From positions 62,001 through 126,000 of the forward strand of contig CAIKKY010000006.1 in assembly GCA_903828145.1 (NCBI GenBank): a DNA stretch of 64,000 nucleotides. The letters run 5' to 3'. The DNA is from an uncultured Hyphomicrobiales bacterium. GTDB lineage: Bacteria > Pseudomonadota > Alphaproteobacteria > Rhizobiales > Devosiaceae. Shown in pieces: positions 16,668 through 26,520 of this stretch (position 1 is its first letter; the number at the start of each line of letters is the position of its first letter). The position numbers and the translations under genes were made by a program. The notes below the pieces were generated by a model. It was given only the letters and a program-made list of their open reading frames with translations, searched no databases and was not told the origin of the DNA.

Positions 16668-17822
16668 TTACCAGTTGGTCACCGAACCATCGCGGCGGCG
16701 CCATTGCGGCGCATCCCAGAAGCGGAAAGCCTCCCTGGTGATCGCCGCTTCATTCACCTCGATACCCAGCCCCGGCGCGTCATCGACCACATAGACCGCC
16801 CCTTCGAGCTTGGGCATGCGCTGGAACAGGTCCGCCCCCGGCGTACCGTCGTATAGGTCTTCCTTATTGGCGCGGGTCTCGAGCCAGGCGAAATTCGCCA
16901 CTGCCGCTGAAAAATGGATGGTCGCCGCGGTGCAGATCGGCCCCAGCGGGTTGTGCGGCATCAGATCGACATAATGCGCCTCGCTCCAGCCAGCGACCTT
17001 CATCGCCTCGGTAAAGCCGCCGACATTGCACAGGTCGAGCCGGTTGAACTGATGAATGCCGCGCTCGATATAGGGCAGGAACTGCCATTTCGACGCGAAT
17101 TCCTCGCCAATGGCAAAGGGCACCGTGGTGAGCCTGCGCAGGGACTCATAGGCCTCCGGCGTCTCGTCGCGGATCGGCTCTTCAAGGAAATCGAGCGTAC
17201 CGACCGGCATTTTCTGGCAGAAGCTCGCGGCTTCCGCGACGCTCAGCCGGTGGTGCCAGTCGATCCCGAGCACCACGCTGTCGCCCAGCGCTTCGCGGGC
17301 CTTAACCATCCAGCGCGCCGTCTCGCCAATCGCTTCGCGGGGCTCGAACACGCCCTGGGCATCAGCATTGGGCGGGAAAAAGCGGATGACGCTCCAGCCC
17401 CGGCCAATCAGGGCCTTGGCATCCTCGATCATCTTCTCACTCGGCGCCGCACCGGTGGAGGCAAATGTCGGGATCACATTACGCTGCTTGCCGCCCAACA
17501 GCTCGTAGACCGGCACGCCGAGTGCCTTGCCCTTGATGTCATGGAGCGCAATGTCGATGGCCGAAATCGCTGCCTGCAGCACGCGCCCGCCCTCAAAATA
17601 CTGGCTCCGATACATGAGCTGCCACAGGGCCCCGATCTCGAACGGGTTATGGCCCAACAGGATGTTTTCGTAATGCTCGACGGCCCCGACGACGGCGCGC
17701 TCGCGGCCCGAAAGCCCGCTTTCGCCCCAGCCGAAAACGCCCTCGTCGGTCTCAACCTTCACGATGAGCTGGTTGCGGTGCCCGACCCAGACCGGAAAGG
17801 GCTTGATGGCAGTGATTTTCAT
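16668..17822 (-). CDS. Enolase-superfamily sugar-acid dehydratase, copy 2
   Basis: A 384-residue mandelate racemase-subgroup protein. Visible catalytic elements are GIDWHHRLS (metal Asp, possible acid/base His), FLEEPIRDE, AIGEEFASKW (third acidic ligand) and MPHNPLGPI with the late His. The N-terminal cap runs to about residue 115, then the barrel. It resembles galactonate dehydratase-like proteins but differs from copy 1 in its metal-site neighbourhood (DWHH versus DLHG), implying another epimer or chain length. Starts four bases after the stop of manD and ends 25 bases before the aldolase gene: one operon. Confidence 0.85.
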   Translation of the reverse strand: MKITAIKPFPVWVGHRNQLIVKVETDEGVFGWGESGLSGRERAVVGAVEHYENILLGHNPFEIGALWQLMYRSQYFEGGRVLQAAISAIDIALHDIKGKALGVPVYELLGGKQRNVIPTFASTGAAPSEKMIEDAKALIGRGWSVIRFFPPNADAQGVFEPREAIGETARWMVKAREALGDSVVLGIDWHHRLSVAEAASFCQKMPVGTLDFLEEPIRDETPEAYESLRRLTTVPFAIGEEFASKWQFLPYIERGIHQFNRLDLCNVGGFTEAMKVAGWSEAHYVDLMPHNPLGPICTAATIHFSAAVANFAWLETRANKEDLYDGTPGADLFQRMPKLEGAVYVVDDAPGLGIEVNEAAITREAFRFWDAPQWRRRDGSVTNW

Positions 17823-17826
17823 GGCT

Positions 17827-19038
17827 TTACCAGCTCCACATCGTGCCGTCTTCGGCGCGCGCTACCGGCAGGTAGGCGGCCTCATAGGGATATTTGGCGG
17901 CGATTTTTTCATCGATATCGACGCCATGGCCAATGGCTTCGCCAGTGGTCAGATACCCACCGCTCTGTGCAAAGGCATGGGGGAACATTGCGTGCGTTTC
18001 TTCGAGATAGCCCGAATATTCCTGGATGCCGAAATTGGGGATGGCCCGATCGACATGGAGGTTGGCGCCCATCGCCACGGGCGATACGTCCATCGGCCCA
18101 TGGCAGGCCGAGCGCACATGGTAGATCGAGGCAAAATCGAAAATGCGCTTGATGCCGGTTACCCCGCCGGCGTGCACCGAGGTGACGCGGATATAATCGA
18201 TGAGCTGTTCGGCAATGAGCTGCTGGCAATCCCAGATGGTGTTGAAGATTTCCCCAAGCGCAATGGGCTGCGTGGTGTGCTGGCGGATGAGCCGGAAGCC
18301 CTCCTGCAGTTCGGCCGGCACCGGATCTTCGAGCCAGAACAGCCGGAAGGGCTCGAGATCCTTGCCGAGCCGCGCCGCCTCGATCGGGGTCAGCCGGTGG
18401 TGCACATCGTGCAACAGATGCAGGTCCCACCCCACGGTATCGCGCAGCTTTTCGAACAGCTTCGGCACCAGCGGCATGTATTTGTGGGTTGACCACACTT
18501 CCTCGACCGGCCGCGCCTGTATCATGCCGCCTGCGGACTGATCGGTGCTCGGTCCCGTGCCATAGATCGGCGGCAGGCCCGGAATCGACACCTGCGCCCG
18601 GATGGCGACGAGTCCCCTTTCCTTGAGCCGGACCACACCCTCGACCACTTCGTTGATGTCGAGCCCGCCCACATGCTGGTAAATCATGATGCGCTCGCGG
18701 CTGGACCCGCCGAGCAGCTGGTAGAGCGGCATGTTGGCCGCCTTGGCCTTGATATCCCAAAGGGCAATGTCGATGCCCGAGATCGCGGCCATGGTGATCG
18801 GCCCGCGCCGCCAATAGGCGCCCTTGTACAGATACTGCCAGATATCCTCGATCTGCATCGGGTCGCGCCCGATGAGGCAGGGGATCACATGGTCGACGAG
18901 ATAGGACACAACCGCCTTCTCGCGCCCGTTCACCGTGGCATCGCCAATGCCATAAAGGCCCTCGTCGGTGATGATTTTCACCGTCACGAAATTGCGCCCC
19001 GGCGAGGCGACAATCACCTTGATATCCTTGATCTTCAT
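17827..19038 (-). CDS. manD: D-mannonate dehydratase, enolase superfamily
   Basis: A 403-residue protein matching the ManD branch. It shows [23 protein letters not shown] with metal Asp and catalytic His near residues 210-213, [22 protein letters not shown], and [20 protein letters not shown] with the late His. The [10 protein letters not shown] loop near 160 is the ManD-type insertion that supplies a tyrosine. It would dehydrate D-mannonate to 2-keto-3-deoxy-D-gluconate, a step in glucuronate use. ATG 19038. Members of this branch vary in efficiency and some are also D-gluconate dehydratases, so the substrate is not certain. Confidence 0.88.
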   Translation of the reverse strand: MKIKDIKVIVASPGRNFVTVKIITDEGLYGIGDATVNGREKAVVSYLVDHVIPCLIGRDPMQIEDIWQYLYKGAYWRRGPITMAAISGIDIALWDIKAKAANMPLYQLLGGSSRERIMIYQHVGGLDINEVVEGVVRLKERGLVAIRAQVSIPGLPPIYGTGPSTDQSAGGMIQARPVEEVWSTHKYMPLVPKLFEKLRDTVGWDLHLLHDVHHRLTPIEAARLGKDLEPFRLFWLEDPVPAELQEGFRLIRQHTTQPIALGEIFNTIWDCQQLIAEQLIDYIRVTSVHAGGVTGIKRIFDFASIYHVRSACHGPMDVSPVAMGANLHVDRAIPNFGIQEYSGYLEETHAMFPHAFAQSGGYLTTGEAIGHGVDIDEKIAAKYPYEAAYLPVARAEDGTMWSW

Positions 19039-19405
19039 GCTGGTCCCGTGCCCGCAGGACGCCTTGCGCCCAGACGGTCCTGTCTCGTGACGGACAAATT
19101 GCTTTGCGTCAAAAAATGCTGTTGCAAGGCCCGCCTGATCGGGCGGGTCTCCCCCCTGTGGCTCCGACCTCGCCGGAACCGGCTCCTCATCTGGCCCCCG
19201 GGACTACCCTCCCCCAAGGTCCAGTGAATGAAGGATGATCCCGGCTCGCGCGCCCTGTCAATCGCACAGCCTTCTGTGTTCGGGCTGCGATTGGCGGCTT
19301 GTTATTTCGCGGTGGTCCACGCACGGGGGTTCTTGGCCGCTACGTAAAACCCCGCTACACCAGAGGGGAAGGAGCACCGGGGAGGGTGCGCCTTAGGAGG
19401 GGATC
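19039..19405. other. Divergent intergenic region manD / dehydratase copy 3
   Basis: 367 bases without a credible gene; both divergent promoters must lie here. An imperfect hairpin (19259-19293) is the clearest structure. No FNR-type or TTAA-N7-TTAA box is seen. Confidence 0.5.
19259..19293. promoter_or_regulatory. Inverted repeat in the divergent dehydratase promoter region
   Basis: Outer arms caatcgca/tgcgattg enclose cagcc/gggctg, with a nested CACAG-CCTT-CTGTG at 19265-19278. It sits between two divergent dehydratase operons and could be an operator or an RNA hairpin in the leader of the rightward gene. Confidence 0.35.
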
Positions 19406-20605
19406 GTGAAGATTACTGATTTGCGCTGCGCCCTGATCGGGAAGCACCCGATTGTGCGCATCGTCACCGATGAGGGGCTCCATGGGCTGGGCGAGGTGGA
19501 GTACACCAAGCCCTACCTCAAGCCCTTTGTGCTGCAGTTCCGCGAGGCGCTGATCGGCATGGACCCGACTGATGTCGAGCGCTGCATGGTCCGCATCCGT
19601 CAGCGCGGCAGCTTCAAGCCCTATGGCGCGGCGGTAAGCGCCATTGAACATGCCCTGTGGGACATTGCCGGCAAGGCGGCCAATGTGCCGGTCTACAAGC
19701 TGTTGGGCGGCAAGGTTCGCGACCGGGTGCGGGTCTATAATGGCTCGCTCCGCCGCCGGTCATCCGGCTCGCGCCCCGAGGATTACGCGGCCGACGTGAA
19801 ATACATGATGGACCTGCCCGAGCAGTTCTTCATGGTGAAGCAGGGCATCGGCTTCCATTCGGCCATGAAGCGCGACATCCCCGATTTCCATTATGGCCTA
19901 GCCCAACCGAGCCACTTTCACGGCGCCATGGACACTGGCCTCATTTCCGAGCACGCCTTCAACCACATGCTGGAGTGTGTGGCGGCCATGAAAGAGGTCA
20001 CCGGCGACAGGGTTTCCCTCGCGCTCGATTGCGGCCCGGGCTGGATGCTGCCCGATGCCATCCGCTTTGCCCGCGCGGTGGACAAATACAACCTCATGTG
20101 GCTCGAGGACATGTTGACTGGCGACTATGTGCCCTTCGTCAATCCGCAGGCCTATCGCGAGCTGACCCGCGCCAGTTCAACCCCCATCCATACGGGCGAG
20201 CAGATCTACCTCCGCAACAACTTCAAGGAGTTGATCGAGACGCAGGCGATCAATGTTGTGGGGCCTGACCCCGCCGATGTGGGCGGCATAGCCGAACTCA
20301 AATGGATTGCCGAGCACGCGCATATGCACTCGATCCTGATGGCGCCGCATGGCACCGCCAACGGGCTGTTGGGCCTCGGCGCTCTGGTCAATGTCTGCGC
20401 CACGCTGCCGGCCAATTACATCGCCTTCGAATATCCGAGTGCCTCTGACCCCTGGTGGCTCGACATCATCGAGGGCCTGCCCGAGGGGCGCCTTGTCAAC
20501 CAATCGATGATCGAGCTGTTCGAGCGCCCCGGCCTCGGGCTCGACATCAATGCCGAAGCCGCGCGCCCCTATCTGGCCGAGGAAGACGCCCTGTTTTTCA
20601 CCTGA
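19406..20605 (+). CDS. Enolase-superfamily protein, copy 3
   Basis: A 399-residue mandelate racemase/muconate lactonizing protein. Metal ligands are SLALDCGPG (Asp), WLEDML (Glu-Asp) and HTGEQIYLR (Glu), with [10 protein letters not shown] carrying the late His. The [10 protein letters not shown] segment near residue 150 replaces the usual KxK/KxH at the end of barrel strand 2, so the base on that side may be a lone Lys or the His. Conserved WWLDI near the end is found in several uncharacterised sugar-acid dehydratases. The start is GTG 19406 behind AGGAGGGG. The next dehydratase follows 53 bases on. Confidence 0.82.
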   Translation: MKITDLRCALIGKHPIVRIVTDEGLHGLGEVEYTKPYLKPFVLQFREALIGMDPTDVERCMVRIRQRGSFKPYGAAVSAIEHALWDIAGKAANVPVYKLLGGKVRDRVRVYNGSLRRRSSGSRPEDYAADVKYMMDLPEQFFMVKQGIGFHSAMKRDIPDFHYGLAQPSHFHGAMDTGLISEHAFNHMLECVAAMKEVTGDRVSLALDCGPGWMLPDAIRFARAVDKYNLMWLEDMLTGDYVPFVNPQAYRELTRASSTPIHTGEQIYLRNNFKELIETQAINVVGPDPADVGGIAELKWIAEHAHMHSILMAPHGTANGLLGLGALVNVCATLPANYIAFEYPSASDPWWLDIIEGLPEGRLVNQSMIELFERPGLGLDINAEAARPYLAEEDALFFT

Positions 20606-20658
20606 TTGCTCCCTGTCACCACCGGGCTGTGGCCCGCCAAATCCGGAACGTCATCCCG

Positions 20659-22011
20659 ATGAACGATCTTGCCCAGCTGAGCCTCAACCATGTGAACACG
20701 CTCTCCCGCCCGTCCGACCTGCGCATCACCGACATGCGGGTGGCCGAGATCGAGGGGGCGCCGTTCCGCTCCGCGCTTCTCAAAATCTATACCAATCAGG
20801 GCATTGTCGGCCTGGGCGAAGTGCGCGATGGCGCGAGCGCCACCTATGCGCTGATGCTGAAGAGCCGGCTTCTGGGTGAAAATCCCTGCGATATCGACCG
20901 GCTGTTCCGCCGCATCAAGCAGTTCGGCGGCCATGGCCGCCAGGGCGGCGGCGTCTCGGCGGTGGAGCTGGCGCTGTGGGATCTCGCGGGCAAGGCCTAT
21001 GGTGTGCCGGTCTACCAGATGCTGGGCGGCAAGTTCCGCGACAAGGTGCGCATCTATTGCGATACCGACGCCACCGTGCCGAGCGGCCTCGAAACCGGGA
21101 AGCGGCTGAAGGAACGCATGGATCTGGGCTTCACCTTTTTGAAGATGGACCTGGGGCTGATGCAGATCGTGGATACGCCCGGCACGGTGGTGGCGCCGGG
21201 CGGATCGCTCAATGGCTACCGCAGCCACCCCGAACACGGCACGGGCACCAGCCTTGCAGACCGCCGCCGCCGCAATGCCACCTATGACGTGCACAATGTG
21301 CGCCACCCCTTCACGGGCCTGAACTTCACCGAACGCGGGCTGGATATGCTCGAGCAGTACATCGCCGAGGTGCGCACGGTGATCGGCGATGAGATCCCGC
21401 TCGCCATCGATCATCTGGGCCACATCTCGCTGCAAAGCGGCATCCGGCTGGCGAAGCGCATCGAGAAATACGCCCCGGCCTGGCTCGAGGATGTGATCCC
21501 CTGGCAATATACCGACCAGTACCGCCAGTTGCAGCAGGCCACCACGGTGCCGATCTGCACCGGCGAGGATATTTACCTGAAGGAAGGGTTCGAACCCCTG
21601 CTGAAGGCCGGGATTTCAGTGATCCATCCGGATCTCCTCACCACAGGCGGCATTCTCGAAACCAAGAAGATCGGCGATATGGCCCAGGACCATGGGGTGG
21701 CCATGGCCATTCACATGGCCGAAAGCCCCATCGCCTGCATGGCCGCCGCCCATGTGGCCGTTGCCACCGAAAACTTCATGGCGCTCGAATATCATTCGGT
21801 CGATGTCGACTGGTGGGACGACATCGTTTCCGGCCTGCCCAAGCCCCTCGTTACCGATGGTTTCATCACCGTGCCCGACAAGCCGGGCCTCGGCATTGAC
21901 GACGTGGTGGACGAGGTCATCGCCGGCCATCTGCAAAGAGGCGTCACGGGCATCTGGCAGCCCACGGACCGGTGGGACGATGAGTATAGCTGGGACCGAA
22001 CCTGGAGCTGA
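20659..22011 (+). CDS. Enolase-superfamily protein, copy 4 (long form)
   Basis: A 450-residue mandelate racemase-type protein, longer than the usual 380-400. An extra loop between about residues 175 and 225 ([31 protein letters not shown]) follows strand 2 ([10 protein letters not shown]). The metal site is [17 protein letters not shown] and [11 protein letters not shown]; the late His is in [10 protein letters not shown]. It shares [16 protein letters not shown] and the DWWDDI/WWLDI tail with copy 3, so the two look like related but diverged paralogs. ATG 20659 has only a weak ribosome-binding site. Substrate unknown. Confidence 0.82.
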   Translation: MNDLAQLSLNHVNTLSRPSDLRITDMRVAEIEGAPFRSALLKIYTNQGIVGLGEVRDGASATYALMLKSRLLGENPCDIDRLFRRIKQFGGHGRQGGGVSAVELALWDLAGKAYGVPVYQMLGGKFRDKVRIYCDTDATVPSGLETGKRLKERMDLGFTFLKMDLGLMQIVDTPGTVVAPGGSLNGYRSHPEHGTGTSLADRRRRNATYDVHNVRHPFTGLNFTERGLDMLEQYIAEVRTVIGDEIPLAIDHLGHISLQSGIRLAKRIEKYAPAWLEDVIPWQYTDQYRQLQQATTVPICTGEDIYLKEGFEPLLKAGISVIHPDLLTTGGILETKKIGDMAQDHGVAMAIHMAESPIACMAAAHVAVATENFMALEYHSVDVDWWDDIVSGLPKPLVTDGFITVPDKPGLGIDDVVDEVIAGHLQRGVTGIWQPTDRWDDEYSWDRTWS

Positions 22012-22057
22012 AGGCGGTGCGGAAGCGCGGGGGCTGGTGCGCCCGCGCGCCTCGGGC

Positions 22058-23107
22058 TCAGAGCTTGCCCAGATAGTTGGCCATGCGCACGAGCCCCTGC
22101 ATATAGCCGATGGCATGGCAGCGCCCGCGATGGTTCCAGTCGCTGTCGCCATCCATTTTCGGCACATGGTCATCGAGCAGGAAGCCGTCGAAGCCGTGCC
22201 GCGCGAGCAGCACAATCACCTCGGCGGGATCAAAATTGCCATCGCCGATGAAACATTCCACGAAGTTGGGCACCGTGCCCTTTACGTCGCGAAAGTGGAT
22301 GTAGGAAATTCGGCCCTTGGGCGCGAAATACTCGATCATCTCGGTGACGTTCGTCTTGCCGCCCGCCATCTCCGAGCAACAGCCGAGACACAGGTCGAGC
22401 GACCACGCGTCTGACCGCCCGGCGAGATCATAGGCTTTTTTAAAGCCGTCAGGCCGCCAGAACAGCCGCGCCACGCCACCCAGCATCGGCGCCGGCGGAT
22501 CATCGGGGTGGAGCGCCAGCTTGAGGCCCTCTTCTTCGGCCACCGGCAGCACCGCGTTGATGAAATAGGCGTAGTTCGCCCACATCGTGTCTTCGGAAAT
22601 CACCGGTCCATCCTTGCCGAACAGCGGCATGGATGATGCCCGGCCGAGCGTGGTGGGCATGAACGAGCGCAGGGTATCGAGGTCAGTGGCATTGGCCTCG
22701 ACTACTGCCATGTCGAAGGCCCGGGCCACGGCACCGCCGCGGGTTTCGGCGGCCCGGTCGGTCGTCCAGACCGAATTGGGCATGAAGTGGTAGCCCAGCA
22801 CCGGAATGCCGGCCCGCGCCACGGCGCGGATGGTCGCCTGATAGTGTTCGATCTGCTCGTCGCGGCCCTCGAGCCCGAGCATCGCCTTGTGATAAAAATG
22901 CGTTGGCACATTTTCAATGGCTTCGAAGGTGAGCCCGGCGCTGCGCACGCGATCGGCAAGCGCTTTCACGTCCTTGTCGGCCCAGCGGTGATCGCCGGGC
23001 AGGGTGGGGTTGTTCATCTGCAGCCCCGTGGCCCCGATCTGCGCCGCAAAGCGCAGCCGCTCATCGGTCAGCTCATGAAACTGGCCTACGGCAATCCTGA
23101 TTCCCAT
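22058..23107 (-). CDS. UxuA-family mannonate dehydratase-like TIM barrel, copy 1
   Basis: A 349-residue xylose-isomerase-like TIM barrel of the UxuA mannonate dehydratase family. YHFMPNSVWTTD near residue 105, LALHPDDPPAPMLGGVARL near 195, LDLCLGCCSEMAGG (catalytic/metal Cys) and YIHFRDVKGTVPNFVECFIGDG near 270 are visible; DDHVPKM closes the barrel. ATG 23107 follows GAGGAGATGAGGA. Since manD is also present, the island encodes two unrelated folds that may perform the same kind of dehydration. Reads towards copy 4 and ends 46 bases from it. Confidence 0.85.
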   Translation of the reverse strand: MGIRIAVGQFHELTDERLRFAAQIGATGLQMNNPTLPGDHRWADKDVKALADRVRSAGLTFEAIENVPTHFYHKAMLGLEGRDEQIEHYQATIRAVARAGIPVLGYHFMPNSVWTTDRAAETRGGAVARAFDMAVVEANATDLDTLRSFMPTTLGRASSMPLFGKDGPVISEDTMWANYAYFINAVLPVAEEEGLKLALHPDDPPAPMLGGVARLFWRPDGFKKAYDLAGRSDAWSLDLCLGCCSEMAGGKTNVTEMIEYFAPKGRISYIHFRDVKGTVPNFVECFIGDGNFDPAEVIVLLARHGFDGFLLDDHVPKMDGDSDWNHRGRCHAIGYMQGLVRMANYLGKL

Positions 23108-23651
23108 TCCTCATCTCCTCAAGCAGGGCGTCCTCCGCCCTACACTGACATGACCCGTGCGTTTCGCGCGCCCGGAACATCCGATTCATCGCGCTTTTCA
23201 AGCCGTTGACTCTACGTATAAACGCGTGCAAGTTAGCTGAATGAGCAGGGTTGAGGAGCCCCGCTCGTGGAGGAGTGCCCGGCTTTGGCAGCCGGCTTTG
23301 GTCTTGCTGTTGAGGGCGGCAGATTTCACCGCGTGAACGTTTGGGAGGCGGGCCGACATGTCGGTCGCTTCGGTCCTGCGGGTCGAAAAGCCAGCGGGAT
23401 GAACGTTAACCGGGCCGCACCTTTTGGACGCTTTGGGGCGTCGCCACCGAGACCCTGGCCCGCTGACCACCATCGGTTGGCACCCCCGCCTGTTTTGCCG
23501 GTTCGTCGGCAGGGTGGGCAAGGGGCGCTGTCCGGGGCGGATGAAGAGGCACAGCCGTGCCTCGGGAAGGACAGTGACCGCCGCAAGCAGGGCCTGACTG
23601 CACGTCCAAGGTTGAAAACGTCCAACGACAGGAAGAGGGAGACTCTGTCTC
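23108..23651. other. Long divergent leader region, no gene recognised
   Basis: 544 bases between the UxuA-like gene and the peptide-type binding-protein gene, the longest gap in the window. An open frame at 23267-23659 is Arg/Gly/Pro-rich, overlaps the next start and looks non-coding. Near 23205-23225 there is a relatively AT-rich spot (TTGACTCTACGTATAAACG) that may hold a promoter. Just before the ATG, GAGAC-TCT-GTCTC forms a small hairpin. Confidence 0.45.
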
Positions 23652-25439
23652 ATGGTTAGGTTGAAACTCGCGGCGGCGGCTTTTGCCGTTTTCGCCGCCA
23701 CTTTTGCGCCGGGCCTGGCTTTTGCCGAAGATGCCCCGGCCGCTGCCGTAGAAATCACACCGGCCTCGCCGCTGCCCGAACTGCCGCGAAACCAGCAGTT
23801 GATCCTGGGCTGGTCCATTGCGTCGCCCGTGGGGGTGACCAACCCCTGGGCCGTGCCGGGCTACACCCATCAGGAAGGCAACAACCTGATGTGGGAGCCG
23901 CTGGCCTATTTCGGCATTTTTGCCGACAAGGAAATTCCGTGGCTCGCCGAGTCGATGGATTACAACGCGGACTTTACCGCCCTCACCATCAAGCTGAACC
24001 CGAAGGCCAAGTGGTCGGACGGTGAGCCGGTGACGTCGAAGGACGTGCTGTTCACCTTCGAGGGCCAGAAATCCAACGAAAAGCTGCCCTATCACGCCGC
24101 GTTCGACCAGTTCATGGAGAGCGCCACCGCCACCGACGACCATACGGTGGAAGTGAAGTTCAAAATCCCGGCCCCGCGCTTCAAGTATGAAGTGCTGACC
24201 GAGAAGTTCGATACCGGTATCCCCATCGTTCCGGCCCATGCGCTTGAAAAGCAGGCCGATGTGAACGCCTATGCCGGCGGCACGGAAATCCCGTCCTCTG
24301 GTCCCTATCGCCTCGTGGCCTGGAACCAGAACCAGAAGATTTTCGAGCTGCGTCCGGATTGGTGGGCCATTGAGGCCGGGGTCAACGAGCTGCCGGCCGT
24401 CAAGCGCGTGGTGATGGTGAACATTGGTGGCCAGGTTGGCCAGAACATGGACACCGTGGCTCAGCGTCTCGTGAACAACGAGATGGACTCCGCGCTCGAC
24501 ATGCGCTCGTCGGTGATCTCCAACATTCTCGCGCAGAATCCGAAGATCACGACGCATGCCGGTAACGAGTCGCCCTATGGCTATCTCGACTGGTGGCCGA
24601 ACTCGCTGTGGATGAACACCCAGCTCGAGCCCTACAATGATGCGCGCGTCCGCCGGGCCATGAGCCTTGCGATCAACCGCGACCAGATCAATGAAGTGCT
24701 CTACGAAGGCGCTGGTATTGCGACCATCTATCCGTTCCCCCTCTACCCGGGCCTCAAGGCCTTTGTAGAGAGCCCGGAAGTGAAGGCGCTTGAAGAGAAG
24801 TACCAGCCGGGCAAGGTCGATCCTGATGAAAGCGCCAAGCTGATGACGGACGCCGGCTTCACCAAGAATGGTGATGGCCTGTGGGAAAAGGACGGCAAGA
24901 CCGTCAACGCCACCATCAACGGCTTTGAAGGCATTCACTCCGACATCGTTCCGGTGCTCGTGGAAATGCTGCGCAATGCCGGTTTTGATGCGAACGTGAA
25001 CTTCGGTACCGACGCCTACCAGAACATGGCCGACGGCGTGCCGGGGCTCTACATGTTCGGGCACGGCGCCTCGACCAAGGATCCCTATGCGGCCTTCGAG
25101 CTGTTCCATGGCCGCTTCTCGGCGTCCATCGGCACCTCGGCCGGTAATAACCGCTTCAGCCGCTACAAGAACCCCGAATACGATGCCATTCTCGACGAGA
25201 TGGCGCCGCTCGGGTCGGATGATCCGACGTTCAAGGCCGATGCAGTCAAGGCGCTCGAAATCTACTGGCGTGACCAGATCGATATCCCGGTCATCCAGTG
25301 GCTGCACCGCATCGCCTACAACCAGACCTATTGGACCAATTGGCCGACTGCGGCCAATCCGGCCCGCGGCACCAATGGCGCCTTCTGGGCCCATACCGGC
25401 ATGCTGGTGGTCACAGCTCTGAAGCCCTCTGGCGAGTAA
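23652..25439 (+). CDS. Family 5 ABC substrate-binding protein, probably oligosaccharide
   Basis: A 595-residue extracytoplasmic binding protein of the oligopeptide class (SBP_bac_5). A Sec signal spans residues 1-25 with cleavage after AFA. ITIKLNPKAKWSDGEPVTSKDVLFTFE near residue 115, the RRAMSLAINRDQINEVLYEG helix near 335 and a long C-terminal lobe are typical. Family 5 members next to sugar-acid genes often bind cello-, xyloglucan- or other oligosaccharides rather than peptides (inference). It heads a five-gene transporter operon and is followed by a stable hairpin. Confidence 0.85.
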   Translation: MVRLKLAAAAFAVFAATFAPGLAFAEDAPAAAVEITPASPLPELPRNQQLILGWSIASPVGVTNPWAVPGYTHQEGNNLMWEPLAYFGIFADKEIPWLAESMDYNADFTALTIKLNPKAKWSDGEPVTSKDVLFTFEGQKSNEKLPYHAAFDQFMESATATDDHTVEVKFKIPAPRFKYEVLTEKFDTGIPIVPAHALEKQADVNAYAGGTEIPSSGPYRLVAWNQNQKIFELRPDWWAIEAGVNELPAVKRVVMVNIGGQVGQNMDTVAQRLVNNEMDSALDMRSSVISNILAQNPKITTHAGNESPYGYLDWWPNSLWMNTQLEPYNDARVRRAMSLAINRDQINEVLYEGAGIATIYPFPLYPGLKAFVESPEVKALEEKYQPGKVDPDESAKLMTDAGFTKNGDGLWEKDGKTVNATINGFEGIHSDIVPVLVEMLRNAGFDANVNFGTDAYQNMADGVPGLYMFGHGASTKDPYAAFELFHGRFSASIGTSAGNNRFSRYKNPEYDAILDEMAPLGSDDPTFKADAVKALEIYWRDQIDIPVIQWLHRIAYNQTYWTNWPTAANPARGTNGAFWAHTGMLVVTALKPSGE

Positions 25440-25453
25440 TCGCCCGTCGATCC

Positions 25454-25481
25454 GGGACGCGGGGATAACCCCCCGCGTCCC
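25454..25481 (+). other. Intercistronic hairpin after the binding-protein gene
   Basis: Arms 25454-25464 and 25471-25481 (11-base perfect stem GGGACGCGGGG/CCCCGCGTCCC, loop ATAACC) sit 15 bases after the stop codon. No T-run follows, so it probably protects the upstream mRNA segment and favours high binding-protein levels. Confidence 0.6.
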
Positions 25482-25512
25482 TCTCACCAGACGAGCGTGG
25501 TTGGAGAATTCC

Positions 25513-26511
25513 GTGAGCCTGAAGCTAGTCATTCGGCGGCTGCTGTTCCTGATCCTCGTGATCTGGTCGGCCTCCACCATCACCTTCTTCATTCCGCGCC
25601 TCAGCCCGCGCAATGCCATTCGCGAACGTTTCGCCGAACTGGCGCGCAGCGGCGGGTTTTCCCCTGGCGATCTGGAAAAGATCATCGCGTCCTATTCGCA
25701 GCAATTCGGGCTCGATAAGCCGCTGCTGCAGCAATACTGGGACTTTCTGGGCTCGGTGCTGCGGCTCGATTTCGGCTATTCGCTCAATAAATACCCCTCC
25801 ACCATGCTCGATCTCATCATGCAGTCCATTCCGTGGACGCTGACTCTGCTGATCGTCACCACCATCCTGTCTTTTCTCATCGGCAACCTGTTGGGCGCCA
25901 TCGCGGCCTGGCCGCGGGCCCCGCGCTGGGCGCGCATGGTCGCGACCCCCTTTGTGCTGCTGATGGGCGTGCCGCCCGTGTTGATGGGCGTGCTGCTGCT
26001 GTTTTTCCTCGGCTTCCGGCTGCAATGGTTCCCGCTGGGCGGGGCCTATTCCATCGGTGTTGTGCCCAACTGGAGCTGGGGCTTTGCTTTCGACGTGCTG
26101 CGCCACCAGGTGCTGCCGGCGCTGGCGCTGATCCTCGGCTCGGTGGGCGGCTGGGTGCTCTCCATGCGCGGCATGGGTGTCACCATCCAGGGCGAGGATT
26201 ACGTCAACTTTGCCGAGCACAAGGGCCTGGGTGGTATCACCATTTTCCGGGACTATTACCTGCGCAACGCGCTCCTGCCGCAGGTCACGGGCTTTGCCCT
26301 GGCGCTCGGTACGGTGGTGACATCGGCCATTGTTGTCGAAGGCACATTCGGGTTGCCCGGCATCGGCACCACGCTCAACAACGCCATTCGGGCCAATGAC
26401 TTTCCGGTCATTTACGGGATCGTTCTGTTCATCACCATCGCGGTTGCGACCCTCATGGTGCTGATGGAATTCATCTACCCGCTGCTCGATCCCCGCATCC
26501 GTCAGAACTAG
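25513..26511 (+). CDS. ABC transporter permease (DppB/OppB type)
   Basis: A 332-residue inner-membrane permease with six predicted segments. The DppB N-terminal helix (RRLLFLILVIWSASTITFFIPRL), LDFGYSLNKYP near residue 90, and the EAA-like loop YVNFAEHKGLGGITIFRDYYLRNALLP near 235 are diagnostic. I chose GTG 25513, six bases after GGAG, over TTG 25501. The VEGTFGLPGIGTTL segment near 280 is highly conserved. Forms the channel with the next gene. Confidence 0.9.
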   Translation: MSLKLVIRRLLFLILVIWSASTITFFIPRLSPRNAIRERFAELARSGGFSPGDLEKIIASYSQQFGLDKPLLQQYWDFLGSVLRLDFGYSLNKYPSTMLDLIMQSIPWTLTLLIVTTILSFLIGNLLGAIAAWPRAPRWARMVATPFVLLMGVPPVLMGVLLLFFLGFRLQWFPLGGAYSIGVVPNWSWGFAFDVLRHQVLPALALILGSVGGWVLSMRGMGVTIQGEDYVNFAEHKGLGGITIFRDYYLRNALLPQVTGFALALGTVVTSAIVVEGTFGLPGIGTTLNNAIRANDFPVIYGIVLFITIAVATLMVLMEFIYPLLDPRIRQN

Positions 26512-26520
26512 GGGGCCCCA

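Noticed and set aside
23267-23659. A 130-codon open frame in the long leader
   Set aside because: Arg/Pro/Gly-rich, no recognised domain, overlaps the start of the binding-protein gene and fits a GC-rich chance frame.
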